Assembly (NCBI RefSeq): GCF_004103695.1
Contig: NZ_CP035280.1
Span: forward strand, 248,001-312,000
From: Clostridium sp. JN-9
Lineage (GTDB): Bacteria > Bacillota > Clostridia > Clostridiales > Clostridiaceae
Direction: 5' to 3'
DNA length: 64,000 nt
How positions within the stretch are numbered: the first letter of the stretch is position 1; the number at the start of each line of letters is the position of its first letter. The translations under genes were made by a program, and so were the position numbers. The notes beneath the pieces are model-generated. The model did no database searches and was not told the origin of the DNA. It saw only the letters and a list, made by a program, of their open reading frames with translations. Below, one piece after another: positions 7,241-17,485 of this stretch.

Positions 7241-9661
7241 ATGGTATCAGAGCTTAAAAATACTTCTGAGTATAAGAATATTTCATCAGAACAGGTAATA
7301 AAGTTTTTAAGAACAAGTTTACAGGGACTTTCTGAACATGAAGCATTAAGCCGTGTTAAAAAATTTGGATATAACGAAATTGCAGAAGTAAAAAAGAATG
7401 CAGTCTTTCAATTTCTTAAAAGATACTGGGGACCTATGCCATGGCTGCTGGAGTTTTCCATTGTACTCACTATAATATTACAACACTATACTGAAAGTTC
7501 AATAATATTTACGCTGTTAACCATTAATGCGGTTATTGGATATATTCAATCCCAGAATTCACAAAAGGCAGTGGAAATGCTTAAAAAAAGGCTGGAAATT
7601 AAGGCAAAGGTTCTGCGTGATGGCAAATGGGTTTTAAGGGAGGCCAAGGATATAGCTCCGGGAGATATAATAAATATAAAGCTTGGAGATTTGGTTCCTG
7701 CTGATGTTAAAATTCTGGATGGGCATGTATCTGTTGATGAGTCAGCCTTAACCGGTGAATCTTTACCAAAGGATATGAATGAATCAGGCATTATTTATTC
7801 CAGTTCAATTGTTAAGCGGGGAGAAGCTAAATGTGTTGTAATCAATACTGGCGCCAATACTTACTTTGGAAAAACTGTTGAGTTGGTAAAAGTGGCCAAG
7901 CCTAAATCAAAGCAGGAAGAATTAATGTTTAGTATTGTTAAATACATGATGTATTTGGGAATTACAGCATCGGTTATTGTTTCAATATATGCTGTTTATC
8001 TTCATAAGGATATCATGTTTATATTATCATTTATTGTGATTTTTCTTATTGGAGCAATCCCTGTGGCACTGCCTGCAGTACTAACAATTGTTCAGGCAGT
8101 AGGAGCCATGGAGCTTTCAAAAAAGGGAGTGCTGGTAACCAGACTTGATTCTATAGAGGACGCAGCATCCATAGATATTTTCTGCTTCGACAAAACTGGG
8201 ACAATAACTCAAAATAAATTATCAGTTATAGATAGTGCAGCTTTTGGCAAATATAATAATGAAGATATTATTAAAATGGCAACATTAGCATCAAAAGAGG
8301 AAGGCATGGATGCAATAGATGTGTCAATTATTAATTATTCAAAGGCAGCTAAAATAAAATTTGAAGGATATAATCAAATTTCCTATACTCCATTTAATCC
8401 TGCCATTAAAAGAACAGAGGCAGTGATTAATTGTAATGGAAAGAATTTCAGCATAATTAAGGGTGCTGCACAAACAATTATGGAGTTGTGCGGTAAAATA
8501 GATAAAGCAGTTTTGAATAATATAAATGATATAGTATTAAAGTTTTCATCAAAAGGCTTTAGAACCATTGCAGTTGCAGTATCAGATGATGAAAATAGCA
8601 ATATATATAATTTTGCAGGGTTAATAGCCATTGCTGATCCTCAAAGGATAGATTCTAAGAAAATGATTGAAGAAATAAAAGCACTTGGAATAAGAACCAT
8701 TATGCTAACCGGGGATAATGCTGCCATAGCTAAGGAAATAGCAGGTCAGGTTGGAATAGGCAGTAAAATCATGTGCGCAGGTGATCTGAAGGGATTAAGT
8801 AAAGCTGAACAGCTTAAAGCTATTGAGGAAAGTGACGGCTTTGCTGAAGTATATCCTGAGGATAAATATAATATAGTAAAGCTGCTCCAGGAAAACGGGC
8901 ATATGGTTGGAATGACTGGGGACGGAGTGAATGACTCTCCGGCACTTAAACAGGCAGAGCTGGGAACAGCAGTAAGTGAAGCCACGGATGTGGCTAAGGC
9001 ATCTGCAAGTATAATTCTGACTAAACCCGGACTCAGTGAAATAATTGATTCAGTAAAGGTAAGCAGGAAGACATATCAAAGGATGCTGACATGGGTTATA
9101 AATAAAATCATTAAGGTTGTTGAAGTAGTTGTATTGTTTACGGCAGGCTTTTTCTGGCTCCATGATGTTGTTATTTCACTTTTAGGAATGTCTTTACTGG
9201 TATTTGCAAATGATTTTGTAACTATGTCCATTGCCACTGATAATGTTAAATCCACAGATACACCTAATAGCTGGGATGTTAAAAGAATTACAGTGTCCTC
9301 ACTGATTCTTGGCATATTCTTTGCATTGGAGGATTTATTTTTAATATTTGCGGGGCTGAAATATTTTCATTTACAATTTGACAAGATACGCACTTTGGTA
9401 ATGCTGAGTCTTGTGTTTAATACTCAGTTTAGAATATTAATTGTGAGAGAAAGACAGCATTTTTGGTCATCAGTACCAAGTAAGAATTTGCTCATAGTTA
9501 ATATAGCAACTATAATAGGATTTATACTGCTGGGCATATATGGTGTGTTTATTCCAAATCTTTTGATGAATCAGGTTTTCATAATATTATTCGCAGCTTT
9601 AACATTTATGCTTATTGTGGATTTCTTAAAATATTACCTGTTTAAAAAATTCAATATATAA
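7241..9661 (+). CDS. P-type ATPase of the plasma-membrane H+-ATPase (P3A) type
   Basis: An 806-residue membrane pump. The N-terminal RYWGPMPWLLE segment near residues 62-74 is characteristic of P3A proton pumps. The ordered P-type motifs follow: actuator loop TGES near 171, phosphorylation site DKTGTIT near 316, MLTGDN in the middle and the hinge GDGVNDSPALKQAE near 561. About ten membrane segments are visible, six of them after the hinge. It probably exports protons, but ion specificity cannot be proved from sequence and a Mg2+ or Ca2+ role is the main alternative. Start ATG follows AGGAGGG. A ROK gene follows 18 bp downstream. Confidence 0.85.
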   Translation: MVSELKNTSEYKNISSEQVIKFLRTSLQGLSEHEALSRVKKFGYNEIAEVKKNAVFQFLKRYWGPMPWLLEFSIVLTIILQHYTESSIIFTLLTINAVIGYIQSQNSQKAVEMLKKRLEIKAKVLRDGKWVLREAKDIAPGDIINIKLGDLVPADVKILDGHVSVDESALTGESLPKDMNESGIIYSSSIVKRGEAKCVVINTGANTYFGKTVELVKVAKPKSKQEELMFSIVKYMMYLGITASVIVSIYAVYLHKDIMFILSFIVIFLIGAIPVALPAVLTIVQAVGAMELSKKGVLVTRLDSIEDAASIDIFCFDKTGTITQNKLSVIDSAAFGKYNNEDIIKMATLASKEEGMDAIDVSIINYSKAAKIKFEGYNQISYTPFNPAIKRTEAVINCNGKNFSIIKGAAQTIMELCGKIDKAVLNNINDIVLKFSSKGFRTIAVAVSDDENSNIYNFAGLIAIADPQRIDSKKMIEEIKALGIRTIMLTGDNAAIAKEIAGQVGIGSKIMCAGDLKGLSKAEQLKAIEESDGFAEVYPEDKYNIVKLLQENGHMVGMTGDGVNDSPALKQAELGTAVSEATDVAKASASIILTKPGLSEIIDSVKVSRKTYQRMLTWVINKIIKVVEVVVLFTAGFFWLHDVVISLLGMSLLVFANDFVTMSIATDNVKSTDTPNSWDVKRITVSSLILGIFFALEDLFLIFAGLKYFHLQFDKIRTLVMLSLVFNTQFRILIVRERQHFWSSVPSKNLLIVNIATIIGFILLGIYGVFIPNLLMNQVFIILFAALTFMLIVDFLKYYLFKKFNI

Positions 9662-9679
9662 AAAAGGAGCACAATTTTA

Positions 9680-10831
9680 ATGAATGCTTATGAAAAGCTG
9701 GAATCACTTAATAATAGGTGTAAGTATATATTTAACATTATACAAAAAGAAGGTCCTTTAACTAAGAATGAACTGATGAATAAGACTGGAATAAAATTTA
9801 CTACATTAAATAGAGATATGCAGATTCTAATTGACAGCAAAATTGTTGCTGAATCTGCCATAGCTGAATCCACCGGTGGAAGGAGACCAGTTCTGTATGA
9901 TGTAAACCCTTATGGATTCTATAGTGTGGGTGTTGATATATCAAGAACCTATACTCAGATAGTTATAACAAATTTAAAGATTAATATTGTGGCTGAAGAA
10001 ATTATAAATGACAATTATAATATTGATAATATAATTGACATTCTGCCGGAACGTTTAAATAATTTATTTAGAAAATTAAAAATTGAAAGTTCTATGGTTG
10101 CGGGTATTGGCATAGGCATAGTTAAAGGATTCCCTATAAAATCACTTAATGACAGATTGATTAAGGAATTTGGAATAACTGCATATATTGATAATGGTGA
10201 GAATGCTGCAGTTATTGGAGAGCATTTTTTTGGATTGGGTAAGGATAAGGACAATATTGCTTATATTAACTGCGGTGTGGGAATAAGAACAGGCGTAATA
10301 TCTTCAGGAGTTTTAATCCGAACAATAAATAATTCTGAAGATGCATTTGGACACATGATTGTTGATATACAGGGGGAGCCATGCTCCTGCGGAAATTTGG
10401 GATGTGTGGAAAGTTATACCTCAATACCAAGGATAACTGAAAAGTTTATATCTGAAATGAAAAAAGATAAAAAGGCTTTCAGCAGTATTGCACATAAGAA
10501 TTTAAATGAAATTGATTATAGATATGTGTGCAGTTTAGCAGAATCTAACAATAATACTGCTATAGATATATTATTGAATTCTGCTAAACATTTTGGCATA
10601 GGACTTTCAAATTATATAAGGCTGTTTAATCCACAGCTGATAATACTAAGCGGGCCTCTTGTTCAGTATTCCCAGTTATTTTATGATGAGTGCAAAAAAA
10701 TTGCAATTGAAAAGTCTCATATTAAAAATAACAATATCAGCTTTAGCAGAGGGGGATATTTTAAAAATAAATCCATAGCTGTCGGAGCTTCAGTTATGGC
10801 TATTGAGAATCTGATAAATTCAAAGTTATAA
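9680..10831 (+). CDS. ROK family protein with N-terminal winged helix
   Basis: A 383-residue ROK (repressor, ORF, kinase) protein. Residues about 10-65 form a winged-helix DNA-binding region (GPLTKNELMNKTGIKFTTL), so it is probably a XylR/NagC-type regulator rather than a sugar kinase. The ROK core shows GVDISRTYTQIV near 76, IGIGIVKG near 142 and the zinc-binding GEPCSCGNLGCVES cluster near 232-245. It lies 18 bp after the ATPase gene and is probably co-transcribed. The sugar effector and target genes are not evident. Confidence 0.85.
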   Translation: MNAYEKLESLNNRCKYIFNIIQKEGPLTKNELMNKTGIKFTTLNRDMQILIDSKIVAESAIAESTGGRRPVLYDVNPYGFYSVGVDISRTYTQIVITNLKINIVAEEIINDNYNIDNIIDILPERLNNLFRKLKIESSMVAGIGIGIVKGFPIKSLNDRLIKEFGITAYIDNGENAAVIGEHFFGLGKDKDNIAYINCGVGIRTGVISSGVLIRTINNSEDAFGHMIVDIQGEPCSCGNLGCVESYTSIPRITEKFISEMKKDKKAFSSIAHKNLNEIDYRYVCSLAESNNNTAIDILLNSAKHFGIGLSNYIRLFNPQLIILSGPLVQYSQLFYDECKKIAIEKSHIKNNNISFSRGGYFKNKSIAVGASVMAIENLINSKL

Positions 10832-10852
10832 TTAAAATTAAAAGTGGTCTTA

Positions 10853-10887
10853 TCCATAACTTCAAATTGGGGTTATGGTTTTTTTGC
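10853..10887 (+). terminator. Terminator after the ROK gene
   Basis: CCATAACTTC-AAATT-GGGGTTATGG is followed by seven T residues. Confidence 0.88.
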
Positions 10888-10962
10888 CTAAAAAATGAAT
10901 ACATAAGTAAAAATTAGTCAATAATTTAGAAAAGTATGGAAGTTACATAAGGTGGTGATTCA

Positions 10963-11421
10963 ATGTCAATAGGCCTGTTTGGAGTAATGGGACTTGCAGC
11001 CTATATAGGGTGCAGACCAATGGATACTGCTTTGACGGCGCAGATTAAAGGCAGAGAAATTAATATTAGTGAAGTAAAGAAAGAGGAGTATGTAAATAAA
11101 TGCTTTTCTGAAGATGAAGATTGGATAAATGTTATAGTATCGTATTATACCAATAATATATCAGATTGTAATAAAACAGATGGAATCGGGGCAAACAATG
11201 TGAAACTCAGCAGGGGGAATATAGCTATGCCTAAGGAGTACTCTTTCGGTACTAAATTATATTTAGAAAACATGGGAGTATTTATTAATCAGGATGTAGG
11301 TGGAGCTATTAAAAGGATAAATAATAATACAATAAAAATAGACATGTACATACCAGATGCAAGTGAAGAATATATAAGAAAATTAGGGATTAAAAAGGTT
11401 AAGGGAAAGATTATAAAGTAA
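10963..11421 (+). CDS. Small 3D-domain protein, possibly exported
   Basis: A 152-residue protein with a hydrophobic N-terminus (about residues 3-17) and a C-terminal half resembling the 3D/RlpA-like double-psi barrel: VSYYTNN near 60, GTKLYLENMGVF near 100-111, and DVGGAIK...IKIDMYIPDA near 115-135 with its aspartates. Such barrels occur in cell-wall lytic enzymes and spore-associated proteins. No charged n-region precedes the hydrophobic stretch and the Cys at 17 lacks a good lipobox, so secretion is uncertain. The ribosome-binding site AAGGTGGTG is strong. The enzymatic role is unknown. Confidence 0.6.
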   Translation: MSIGLFGVMGLAAYIGCRPMDTALTAQIKGREINISEVKKEEYVNKCFSEDEDWINVIVSYYTNNISDCNKTDGIGANNVKLSRGNIAMPKEYSFGTKLYLENMGVFINQDVGGAIKRINNNTIKIDMYIPDASEEYIRKLGIKKVKGKIIK

Positions 11422-11646
11422 TAGATGTTTATTTTCGTATAATATAAAGAATAATTAAGAAATAATATTAAATAACTGCATAAATATATTTAAATATATT
11501 TAATATTTTGTAAATTAACAATATTAAACTTGTTATTATTTTAAAAAGGTATTAAAATAAGATTAACAAATTAAACATTAATGCATTGATGGTAATATGA
11601 TTTATTTTACAAAAATCACCTACGGGGTGTGAGAGGGGCTGAAAGC

Positions 11647-12177
11647 ATGAAAATAACAGTAAGTGGTAAAAATATTAATATTACTGACGGGCTCAGGAGT
11701 GCAGTTGAGAAAAAGTTGTTTAGACTGGATAAATATTTCAACCCTGAAGTAGAGGCACATGCTACTTTAAGTGTCCAAAAGACAAGGCAGATAATTGAAG
11801 TTACAATACCTTTTAATGGAGTAATCTTAAGGGGAGAAGAGTCAAATGAGGACATGTACGCTTCAATTGATTTAGTCGTAGATAAATTAGAAAGACAAAT
11901 AAGAAAACAAAAAACTAAATTGGAAAGAAGAAATCATGGCGATTCATTAAGATTTCAGTACATTCCAGATGTAGATGAAAAAGAAAAGGCTGAAGGAAAA
12001 ATTGTTAAGACTAAGAAATTTGCAATAAAGCCTATGTCTAATGAGGAAGCTGTACTACAAATGGAGTTGTTAGGACACACTTTCTTTGTATATGAAAATG
12101 CTGATAATGGCGAAGTAAATGTTATTTACAAGAGAAAGGATGGAAATTTCGGCTTAATTGAACCTGAATTTGAATAA
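11647..12177 (+). CDS. hpf: Ribosome hibernation promoting factor, long form
   Basis: Binds the ribosome and promotes 100S dimers in stationary phase. The 176 residues hold the N-terminal RaiA/S30AE domain (MKITVSGKNINIT at the start, RGEESNEDMYASIDLVVDKLERQIRKQ near 67-93) and the C-terminal long-form dimerisation domain (FAIKPMSNEEAVLQMELLGHTFFVYEN near 120-146). I chose ATG 11647, preceded by GAGAGGGG, over an in-frame GTG 18 bp upstream that has no separate ribosome-binding site. In many clostridia this gene follows the raiA-type RNA; here three genes separate them. The 225 bases upstream are AT-rich with no RNA element I recognise. Confidence 0.95.
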   Translation: MKITVSGKNINITDGLRSAVEKKLFRLDKYFNPEVEAHATLSVQKTRQIIEVTIPFNGVILRGEESNEDMYASIDLVVDKLERQIRKQKTKLERRNHGDSLRFQYIPDVDEKEKAEGKIVKTKKFAIKPMSNEEAVLQMELLGHTFFVYENADNGEVNVIYKRKDGNFGLIEPEFE

Positions 12178-12189
12178 TGATAATAACAA

Positions 12190-12220
12190 AAAGAGGAGTG
12201 ATGCTCCTCTTTTTTTTATA
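12190..12220 (+). terminator. Terminator after hpf
   Basis: AAGAGGAG-TGATG-CTCCTCTT is followed by a T8 run. Confidence 0.92.
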
Positions 12221-12350
12221 AAGAATGATATAATATATTTACCAATATTTAAAAATTACAAAGTTGAATGAAGTTTCATTAAGTGTTATAATTTTAAAGT
12301 GTATATTTATGCCTATATAAATTTTTATTTGGATAGTGAGGATAAAAAGT

Positions 12351-14861
12351 ATGAAAATTCTTGACAAAGTTTTTGGAACATATAGTGAGAGGGAAGTAAA
12401 AAGAATAATTCCAATTGTAAATAAAATTGAAAGCCTGGAACCTGAAATTTCTAAATTAAGCGATGATCAGTTAAGGGGTAAAACTGCTGAATTTAAAAAC
12501 AGACTGAATAACGGGGAATCTCTTGATGACATTCTGCCTGAGGCATTTGCAGTTGTAAGAGAGGCATCACAGAGGGTTCTTGGAATGAAACACTTTAGAG
12601 AGCAGCTAATAGGTGGTATTGTTCTCCATCAGGGAAGAATATCAGAAATGAAAACTGGTGAAGGTAAAACATTGGTTGCAACACTGCCATCCTATTTAAA
12701 TGGACTGACAGGTAAAGGAGTTCATATTGTAACAGTTAATGATTACCTGGCAAAAAGAGATAGAGACTGGATGGGAAAAATACATGAATTTCTGGGACTT
12801 AAGGTTGGGGTAATACTTCATGACATGAACCAGACTCAAAGGCAGGAAGCATATAATTGTGATATAACATATGGAACTAACAGTGAACTTGGCTTTGATT
12901 ATCTTAGGGATAATATGGTTATATATAAGGAAGAAAGAGTTCAAAGAAAATTAAATTTTGCCATCGTTGATGAAGTTGACTCTATATTAATAGATGAAGC
13001 CAGAACTCCTCTTATAATATCAGGTCAGGGAGAAAAATCAACAGAACTTTATAAAGTAGCAGATTATTTTTCAAAGTCATTGGTTAAAGAAAAAGATTTT
13101 ACTGTAGATGAAAAGGCGAATTCAGTTATTTTAACTGATGAAGGCATTGAAAAGGCAGAGAAATTCTTCAGGGTGGAAAACTATGCTGATCCAGAAAATA
13201 TGGAAATTCAGCACAATGTTGTACAGTCACTTAAGGCTAATTATATAATGAAAAAGGATAAGGACTACATGGTGAGAAATGGAGAAGTCCTTATCGTTGA
13301 TGAGTTTACAGGAAGAGTAATGGAAGGCAGACGATATAGTGATGGACTGCATCAGGCTATAGAAGCAAAAGAAGGAGTTAAAGTGGAAAGGGAGTCTAAA
13401 ACCCTTGCTACTATAACATATCAGAATTATTTCAGAATGTATAATAAGCTTTCAGGAATGACTGGTACTGCATTAACTGAGGAAAATGAATTTAGGGAAA
13501 TTTATGGCTTAGATGTTATTGTGGTGCCTACTCATTTACCAGTTGCAAGAATTGACAGTCCTGATTTGATATATAAATCTGTAAAGGGAAAATATAAGGC
13601 AATTGCTGATGATATAGTAGAAACACATTCAAAAGGGCAGCCAATACTTGTTGGTACTGTTAGTATAGAAAAATCAGAACTGCTTTCAGATATGCTGAAG
13701 AAAAAGGGAATCCCTCATCAGGTTTTAAATGCTAAGTATCATGAGAAGGAAGCAGAAATAATATCACATGCAGGAGAAAAGGGCATGGTAACTATAGCTA
13801 CTAATATGGCTGGACGTGGTACTGATATTAAGCTTGGTGAAGGAGTAGTTGAAGTAGGCGGCTTAAAGGTAATAGGAACTGAGAGACATGAATCAAGAAG
13901 AATAGATAATCAGCTTAGAGGTCGTTCAGGACGTCAGGGGGACCCTGGTGCATCAAGATTTTATGTATCCTTAGAAGATGATCTTATGAGAATATTTGGG
14001 TCAGATAAGCTTCAGGGCATAGTTGATAAACTTGGACTTGAAGAGGACGAAGCCATTGAGAGCAAAATGGTAACTTCGGCCATTGAAAGTGCTCAAAAGA
14101 AGGTTGAAGGAAATAACTTTGACATAAGAAAAACATTACTTCAGTATGATGATGTTATTAATAAGCAGAGAGAAATTATATATAAGCAAAGATCTCAGGT
14201 TCTTGAAGGGGAAGACTTAAAAGAACAGGTTCAGCAGATGATAGAGGATATTATAACCGGAGCTGTGGATTCACATATCTCAGGAGTAGAGGAAGAATTT
14301 GAAAGTGATCTGGCAAAATTAATAGATTTTGCAGAAGACTTGTATCTTCCTAAGGATTATGTTACTGTGGAAGAGCTTTCAAAGCTGTCAAATGAAGAAA
14401 TAAAAGATAAGCTATTAGAAACTGCCAGACAAATGTATGCTGCAAAAGAGCAGGAATTTACTTCTGAACAGATGAGAGAAATTGAAAGAGTAATTATGCT
14501 GAGAGTTGTTGACTCAAAGTGGATGGATCATATTGACGATATGGAACATCTGAAACAGGGTATAGGCTTAAGGGCATATAAGCAGCAGGATCCTGCTCAG
14601 GCTTATCAGTTTGAAGGCAGTGATATGTTTAATGAAATGATATATAACATTAAATTGGATACTATTAAGTATTTATTCCATGTACAGATTGCAAGGACTC
14701 CTGAAAGAGAGAGGGTTGCTAAGGAAACTTCAACTAATTATGAAAGTGACAGCTCATTAAAAAAGGAACCTGTTAGAAAAGAACACAAGATAGGTAGAAA
14801 TGATCCATGTCCATGCGGAAGTGGAAAGAAGTATAAAAACTGCTGCGGAAGACAGGCTTAA
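12351..14861 (+). CDS. secA: Preprotein translocase ATPase SecA
   Basis: The ATP-driven motor of Sec protein export, working at the membrane with SecYEG. The 836 residues show Walker A MKTGEGKT near 101-108, [16 protein letters not shown] near 206-221, the second-domain signature [15 protein letters not shown] near 484 and [13 protein letters not shown] near 520. The extreme C-terminus carries the SEC-C zinc motif [14 protein letters not shown] chose ATG 12351, nine bases after GTGAGGA, over the GTG at 12336. It lies directly upstream of prfB, the usual Firmicutes order. Confidence 0.97.
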   Translation: MKILDKVFGTYSEREVKRIIPIVNKIESLEPEISKLSDDQLRGKTAEFKNRLNNGESLDDILPEAFAVVREASQRVLGMKHFREQLIGGIVLHQGRISEMKTGEGKTLVATLPSYLNGLTGKGVHIVTVNDYLAKRDRDWMGKIHEFLGLKVGVILHDMNQTQRQEAYNCDITYGTNSELGFDYLRDNMVIYKEERVQRKLNFAIVDEVDSILIDEARTPLIISGQGEKSTELYKVADYFSKSLVKEKDFTVDEKANSVILTDEGIEKAEKFFRVENYADPENMEIQHNVVQSLKANYIMKKDKDYMVRNGEVLIVDEFTGRVMEGRRYSDGLHQAIEAKEGVKVERESKTLATITYQNYFRMYNKLSGMTGTALTEENEFREIYGLDVIVVPTHLPVARIDSPDLIYKSVKGKYKAIADDIVETHSKGQPILVGTVSIEKSELLSDMLKKKGIPHQVLNAKYHEKEAEIISHAGEKGMVTIATNMAGRGTDIKLGEGVVEVGGLKVIGTERHESRRIDNQLRGRSGRQGDPGASRFYVSLEDDLMRIFGSDKLQGIVDKLGLEEDEAIESKMVTSAIESAQKKVEGNNFDIRKTLLQYDDVINKQREIIYKQRSQVLEGEDLKEQVQQMIEDIITGAVDSHISGVEEEFESDLAKLIDFAEDLYLPKDYVTVEELSKLSNEEIKDKLLETARQMYAAKEQEFTSEQMREIERVIMLRVVDSKWMDHIDDMEHLKQGIGLRAYKQQDPAQAYQFEGSDMFNEMIYNIKLDTIKYLFHVQIARTPERERVAKETSTNYESDSSLKKEPVRKEHKIGRNDPCPCGSGKKYKNCCGRQA

Positions 14862-14870
14862 ATTGGAGTG

Positions 14871-15984
14871 ATGAAAATGCTACTGCAGGTAGAAGAATCA
14901 ATGAACGAACTGGTAGAACTCAGGAAAACATTAAATGAAATAAGGGATTCACTTTGACATTGAGGCTTTAACAAAAAGGGTTAAAGAACTTGAGAATAAA
15001 ATGCAGGAAAAAGACTTTTGGGATAATATAAATAAGGCTCAGGAAATAACTGTAGAGGCTAAAGGCATTAAGGATAAGATTGATAAATTTTCAGCTTTAA
15101 ATAATTCACTGGAAGACTTAATTGTATTGTGCCAGTTAACACTTGAAGAACAGGACACAAGTTCAGTATCAGAAGTATTGTCAGACACTGGGAAAATCAA
15201 GGGAGAAATTGAAAGATTAAAAATAGAAATACTTTTATCAGGACAATATGATAAAAACAATGCCATATTAAATCTTCATGTTGGCGTTGGCGGTACTGAT
15301 GCTCAGGACTGGACTGAGATGCTGCTTAGGATGTATACAAGATTTGCGGAAAAAAAAGGATTTAAAGTAGAAACTTTAGATATTCTTCCAGCAGATGATT
15401 ATGGACTTAAGAGTGCCTCTTTGAAGATTTCCGGAGATTTTGCCTATGGATATTTAAAATCAGAAAAAGGCATACACAGGCTTGTGAGAATATCGCCATT
15501 TAATGCAAATGGCAAAAGACAAACCTCCTTTGCTTCACTGGAAGTACTGCCGGAGCTTACAGAGGAACAGGATATAAATATAAGAAGTGAAGACTTAAGA
15601 ATTGATACTTACAGAGCAAGTGGTGCAGGCGGGCAATATGTTAATAAAACTGAGTCTGCCATAAGAATAACACATATACCAACTGGTATAGTTGTACAGT
15701 GCCAAAACGAGAGAAGTCAATACTCAAATAAGGAAACAGCTTTAAAAATGCTAAAGGCTAAATTGGTTGAGCTTAAGGAAAGAGCTCACAAGGAGAAGAT
15801 TGAAGATTTAACTGGTGAACTAAAGGATATGGGATGGGGAAGCCAAATCAGATCTTATATCTTTCAGCCTTATACTATGGTAAAAGATCATAGAACAGGT
15901 GTTGAAAGCGGAAATATTAATGCAGTTATGGATGGAGATATAGACATTTTTATTCTTGGGTATCTAAAGCAAAATTCAAAGTAA
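14871..15984 (+). CDS. prfB: Peptide chain release factor 2, programmed +1 frameshift
   Basis: Terminates translation at UGA and UAA. The gene is in two frames: 28 codons from ATG 14871 to CTT 14952-14954, then +1 over TGA 14955-14957 into GAC 14956-14958, giving about 370 residues. The SPF stop-codon recognition tripeptide (RISPFNANGKRQ) and the catalytic GGQ (SGAGGQYVNKTESA) are both present. The start follows TTGGAGTG, 9 bp after secA, so the two are probably one transcript. A reading beginning at the internal ATG 15001 would miss the true N-terminus. Confidence 0.97.
14944..14958 (+). promoter_or_regulatory. Programmed frameshift site of prfB
   Basis: An internal Shine-Dalgarno-like AGGG precedes the slippery CTT-TGA-C. 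This is the standard RF2 autoregulatory site: when RF2 is scarce, the ribosome pauses at TGA and shifts +1. Confidence 0.95.
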
Positions 15985-15987
15985 GTT

Positions 15988-16017
15988 ACAGGGGTTTACA
16001 CTATTGTAAATCCCTGT
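15988..16017. terminator. Hairpin between convergent prfB and M28 peptidase genes
   Basis: ACAGGGGTTTAC and GTAAATCCCTGT pair with one mismatch. Neither strand has a strong T run, and one arm lies in the end of the peptidase gene, so termination is only likely. Confidence 0.45.
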
Positions 16018-17335
16018 TTAAAAATATTAATGCAGATATGAGAATTAAAGAAATCACCATAATCTCTTTATAGTATAGATACAGAAAGTTGTTATTAAAT
16101 GCATTTGAAATAACTTCCTGTGATACTACATTAAAACATCTATCTATGGATTTACTGTCAATATAAGAAACCTTATCATTAGGTGTATGAATTCTTGACA
16201 GGTCATTATCAATAAAAGTTATGGCATCAATATTTTCCTTTCTAAAAGATTCGTGATCGCTGGAATTTTCAAAAAGATAATTAAAGTAGACTTTATTGCT
16301 TTTACATATATTAGCTGCTGATTTTATCAGTGGTGTATTGTTTGTGTCCATGTCACCCCCCATTATACATAGGGGTACAGAATTATTACTGCCTATCATG
16401 TCAAAATTAAATACCTTAGCACCATTTAAATCCGACTTGTATTTTTCAACAAATTTTGTTGACCCCACACATCCAAATTCTTCAGCATTAAAGCCCACAA
16501 AAATAATATCTCTTTCAGGCCTGCCAAGTGAGCTTATATAATCAGACAGCTCCATAACAAATGAAATACCAGATGCATTATCTAAAGCCCCACTATAAAT
16601 TGTTCCATTTAAATCAGTACCTACATGATCAAAGTGACCGCCTATAATAATTGGTGAAAGTTTTGGATTTTTTCCTTTAATACAGGCTGTAACGTTATTG
16701 ATTTCAGTATCCCTTATTTCGTAGGGTATGTAGCAGCTTACGGTATATCCATTTTTCAGCATATTATTAATTTCTTCATTGGCCTTCTGTGTTACCATTA
16801 TAAATAAACTTATGGAGGAATCATTAATAAATGAACTTCTGAAATTGATATTGTTTTTCTCTGGAGTATAAAAAACTACTTTATCCATACCTTTTGTAAC
16901 CTGAGTTGTATAATCTGAGAGAGCTGCTATGTCATTTTTATTAAAGCTTATATTATTAATTTTAAAGTTTAGCATATCCTCTTTATAGTCTGTGCCATAA
17001 TTAAACTCTTTTACAAGCTTCTTATTTTGATCAAATACTTTTAAATATGGCTTACCATCCATTTTATAAGGATATTTAACCTGGAAGCTTTCATAATAGG
17101 AGCCTTTGTAAGGCTGTAAATTTTTAACCTGAAACTGTTCTTTGATATATTGGGCTGCCAGTGCATTGTCCACTGTACCGGCAAGTCTCCCATTAAGTGA
17201 ATCTGATGATAGATATCCTATATAATCTATAACTTTGCTGCTGTTAAATGGACGAATGAAATAATATATCTGGAAGGAGGAAAATAAAAATACCAGTAAA
17301 ATAGTTAATATATATGTGCTTATAAGCCTTTTCAT
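16001..17335 (-). CDS. Membrane-anchored M28 family zinc peptidase
   Basis: A 444-residue probable aminopeptidase. The N-terminus is a signal anchor (about residues 5-27) and a second hydrophobic segment lies at the C-terminus (about 422-440), so the catalytic domain probably faces outward. The M28 zinc ligands appear in order: GGHFDHVGTD, SGALDNASG, GFNAEEFGCVGS, FNFDMIGS and SSDHESF. The start ATG follows a GGAG-type site. It is monocistronic and divergent from tex. The substrate is unknown; peptide scavenging is an inference. Confidence 0.85.
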   Translation of the reverse strand: MKRLISTYILTILLVFLFSSFQIYYFIRPFNSSKVIDYIGYLSSDSLNGRLAGTVDNALAAQYIKEQFQVKNLQPYKGSYYESFQVKYPYKMDGKPYLKVFDQNKKLVKEFNYGTDYKEDMLNFKINNISFNKNDIAALSDYTTQVTKGMDKVVFYTPEKNNINFRSSFINDSSISLFIMVTQKANEEINNMLKNGYTVSCYIPYEIRDTEINNVTACIKGKNPKLSPIIIGGHFDHVGTDLNGTIYSGALDNASGISFVMELSDYISSLGRPERDIIFVGFNAEEFGCVGSTKFVEKYKSDLNGAKVFNFDMIGSNNSVPLCIMGGDMDTNNTPLIKSAANICKSNKVYFNYLFENSSDHESFRKENIDAITFIDNDLSRIHTPNDKVSYIDSKSIDRCFNVVSQEVISNAFNNNFLYLYYKEIMVISLILISALIFLNRDLQ

Positions 17336-17485
17336 AATTACTCCTTTAAATTATTACTTGTTAATATTATGAATTAAATTACACATATATAACTGTTTTA
17401 AGGTGTATTGTATTTGAATTTAATGTATAATTTATTGTATGACATAAATAATATGCTATAGAAAATGTTGTAATTGGAGGTAAAG

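Noticed and set aside
14871-14957. A 28-codon mini-gene before prfB
   Set aside because: It is the first exon-like frame of prfB; the CTT-TGA-C site and internal Shine-Dalgarno show programmed frameshifting.
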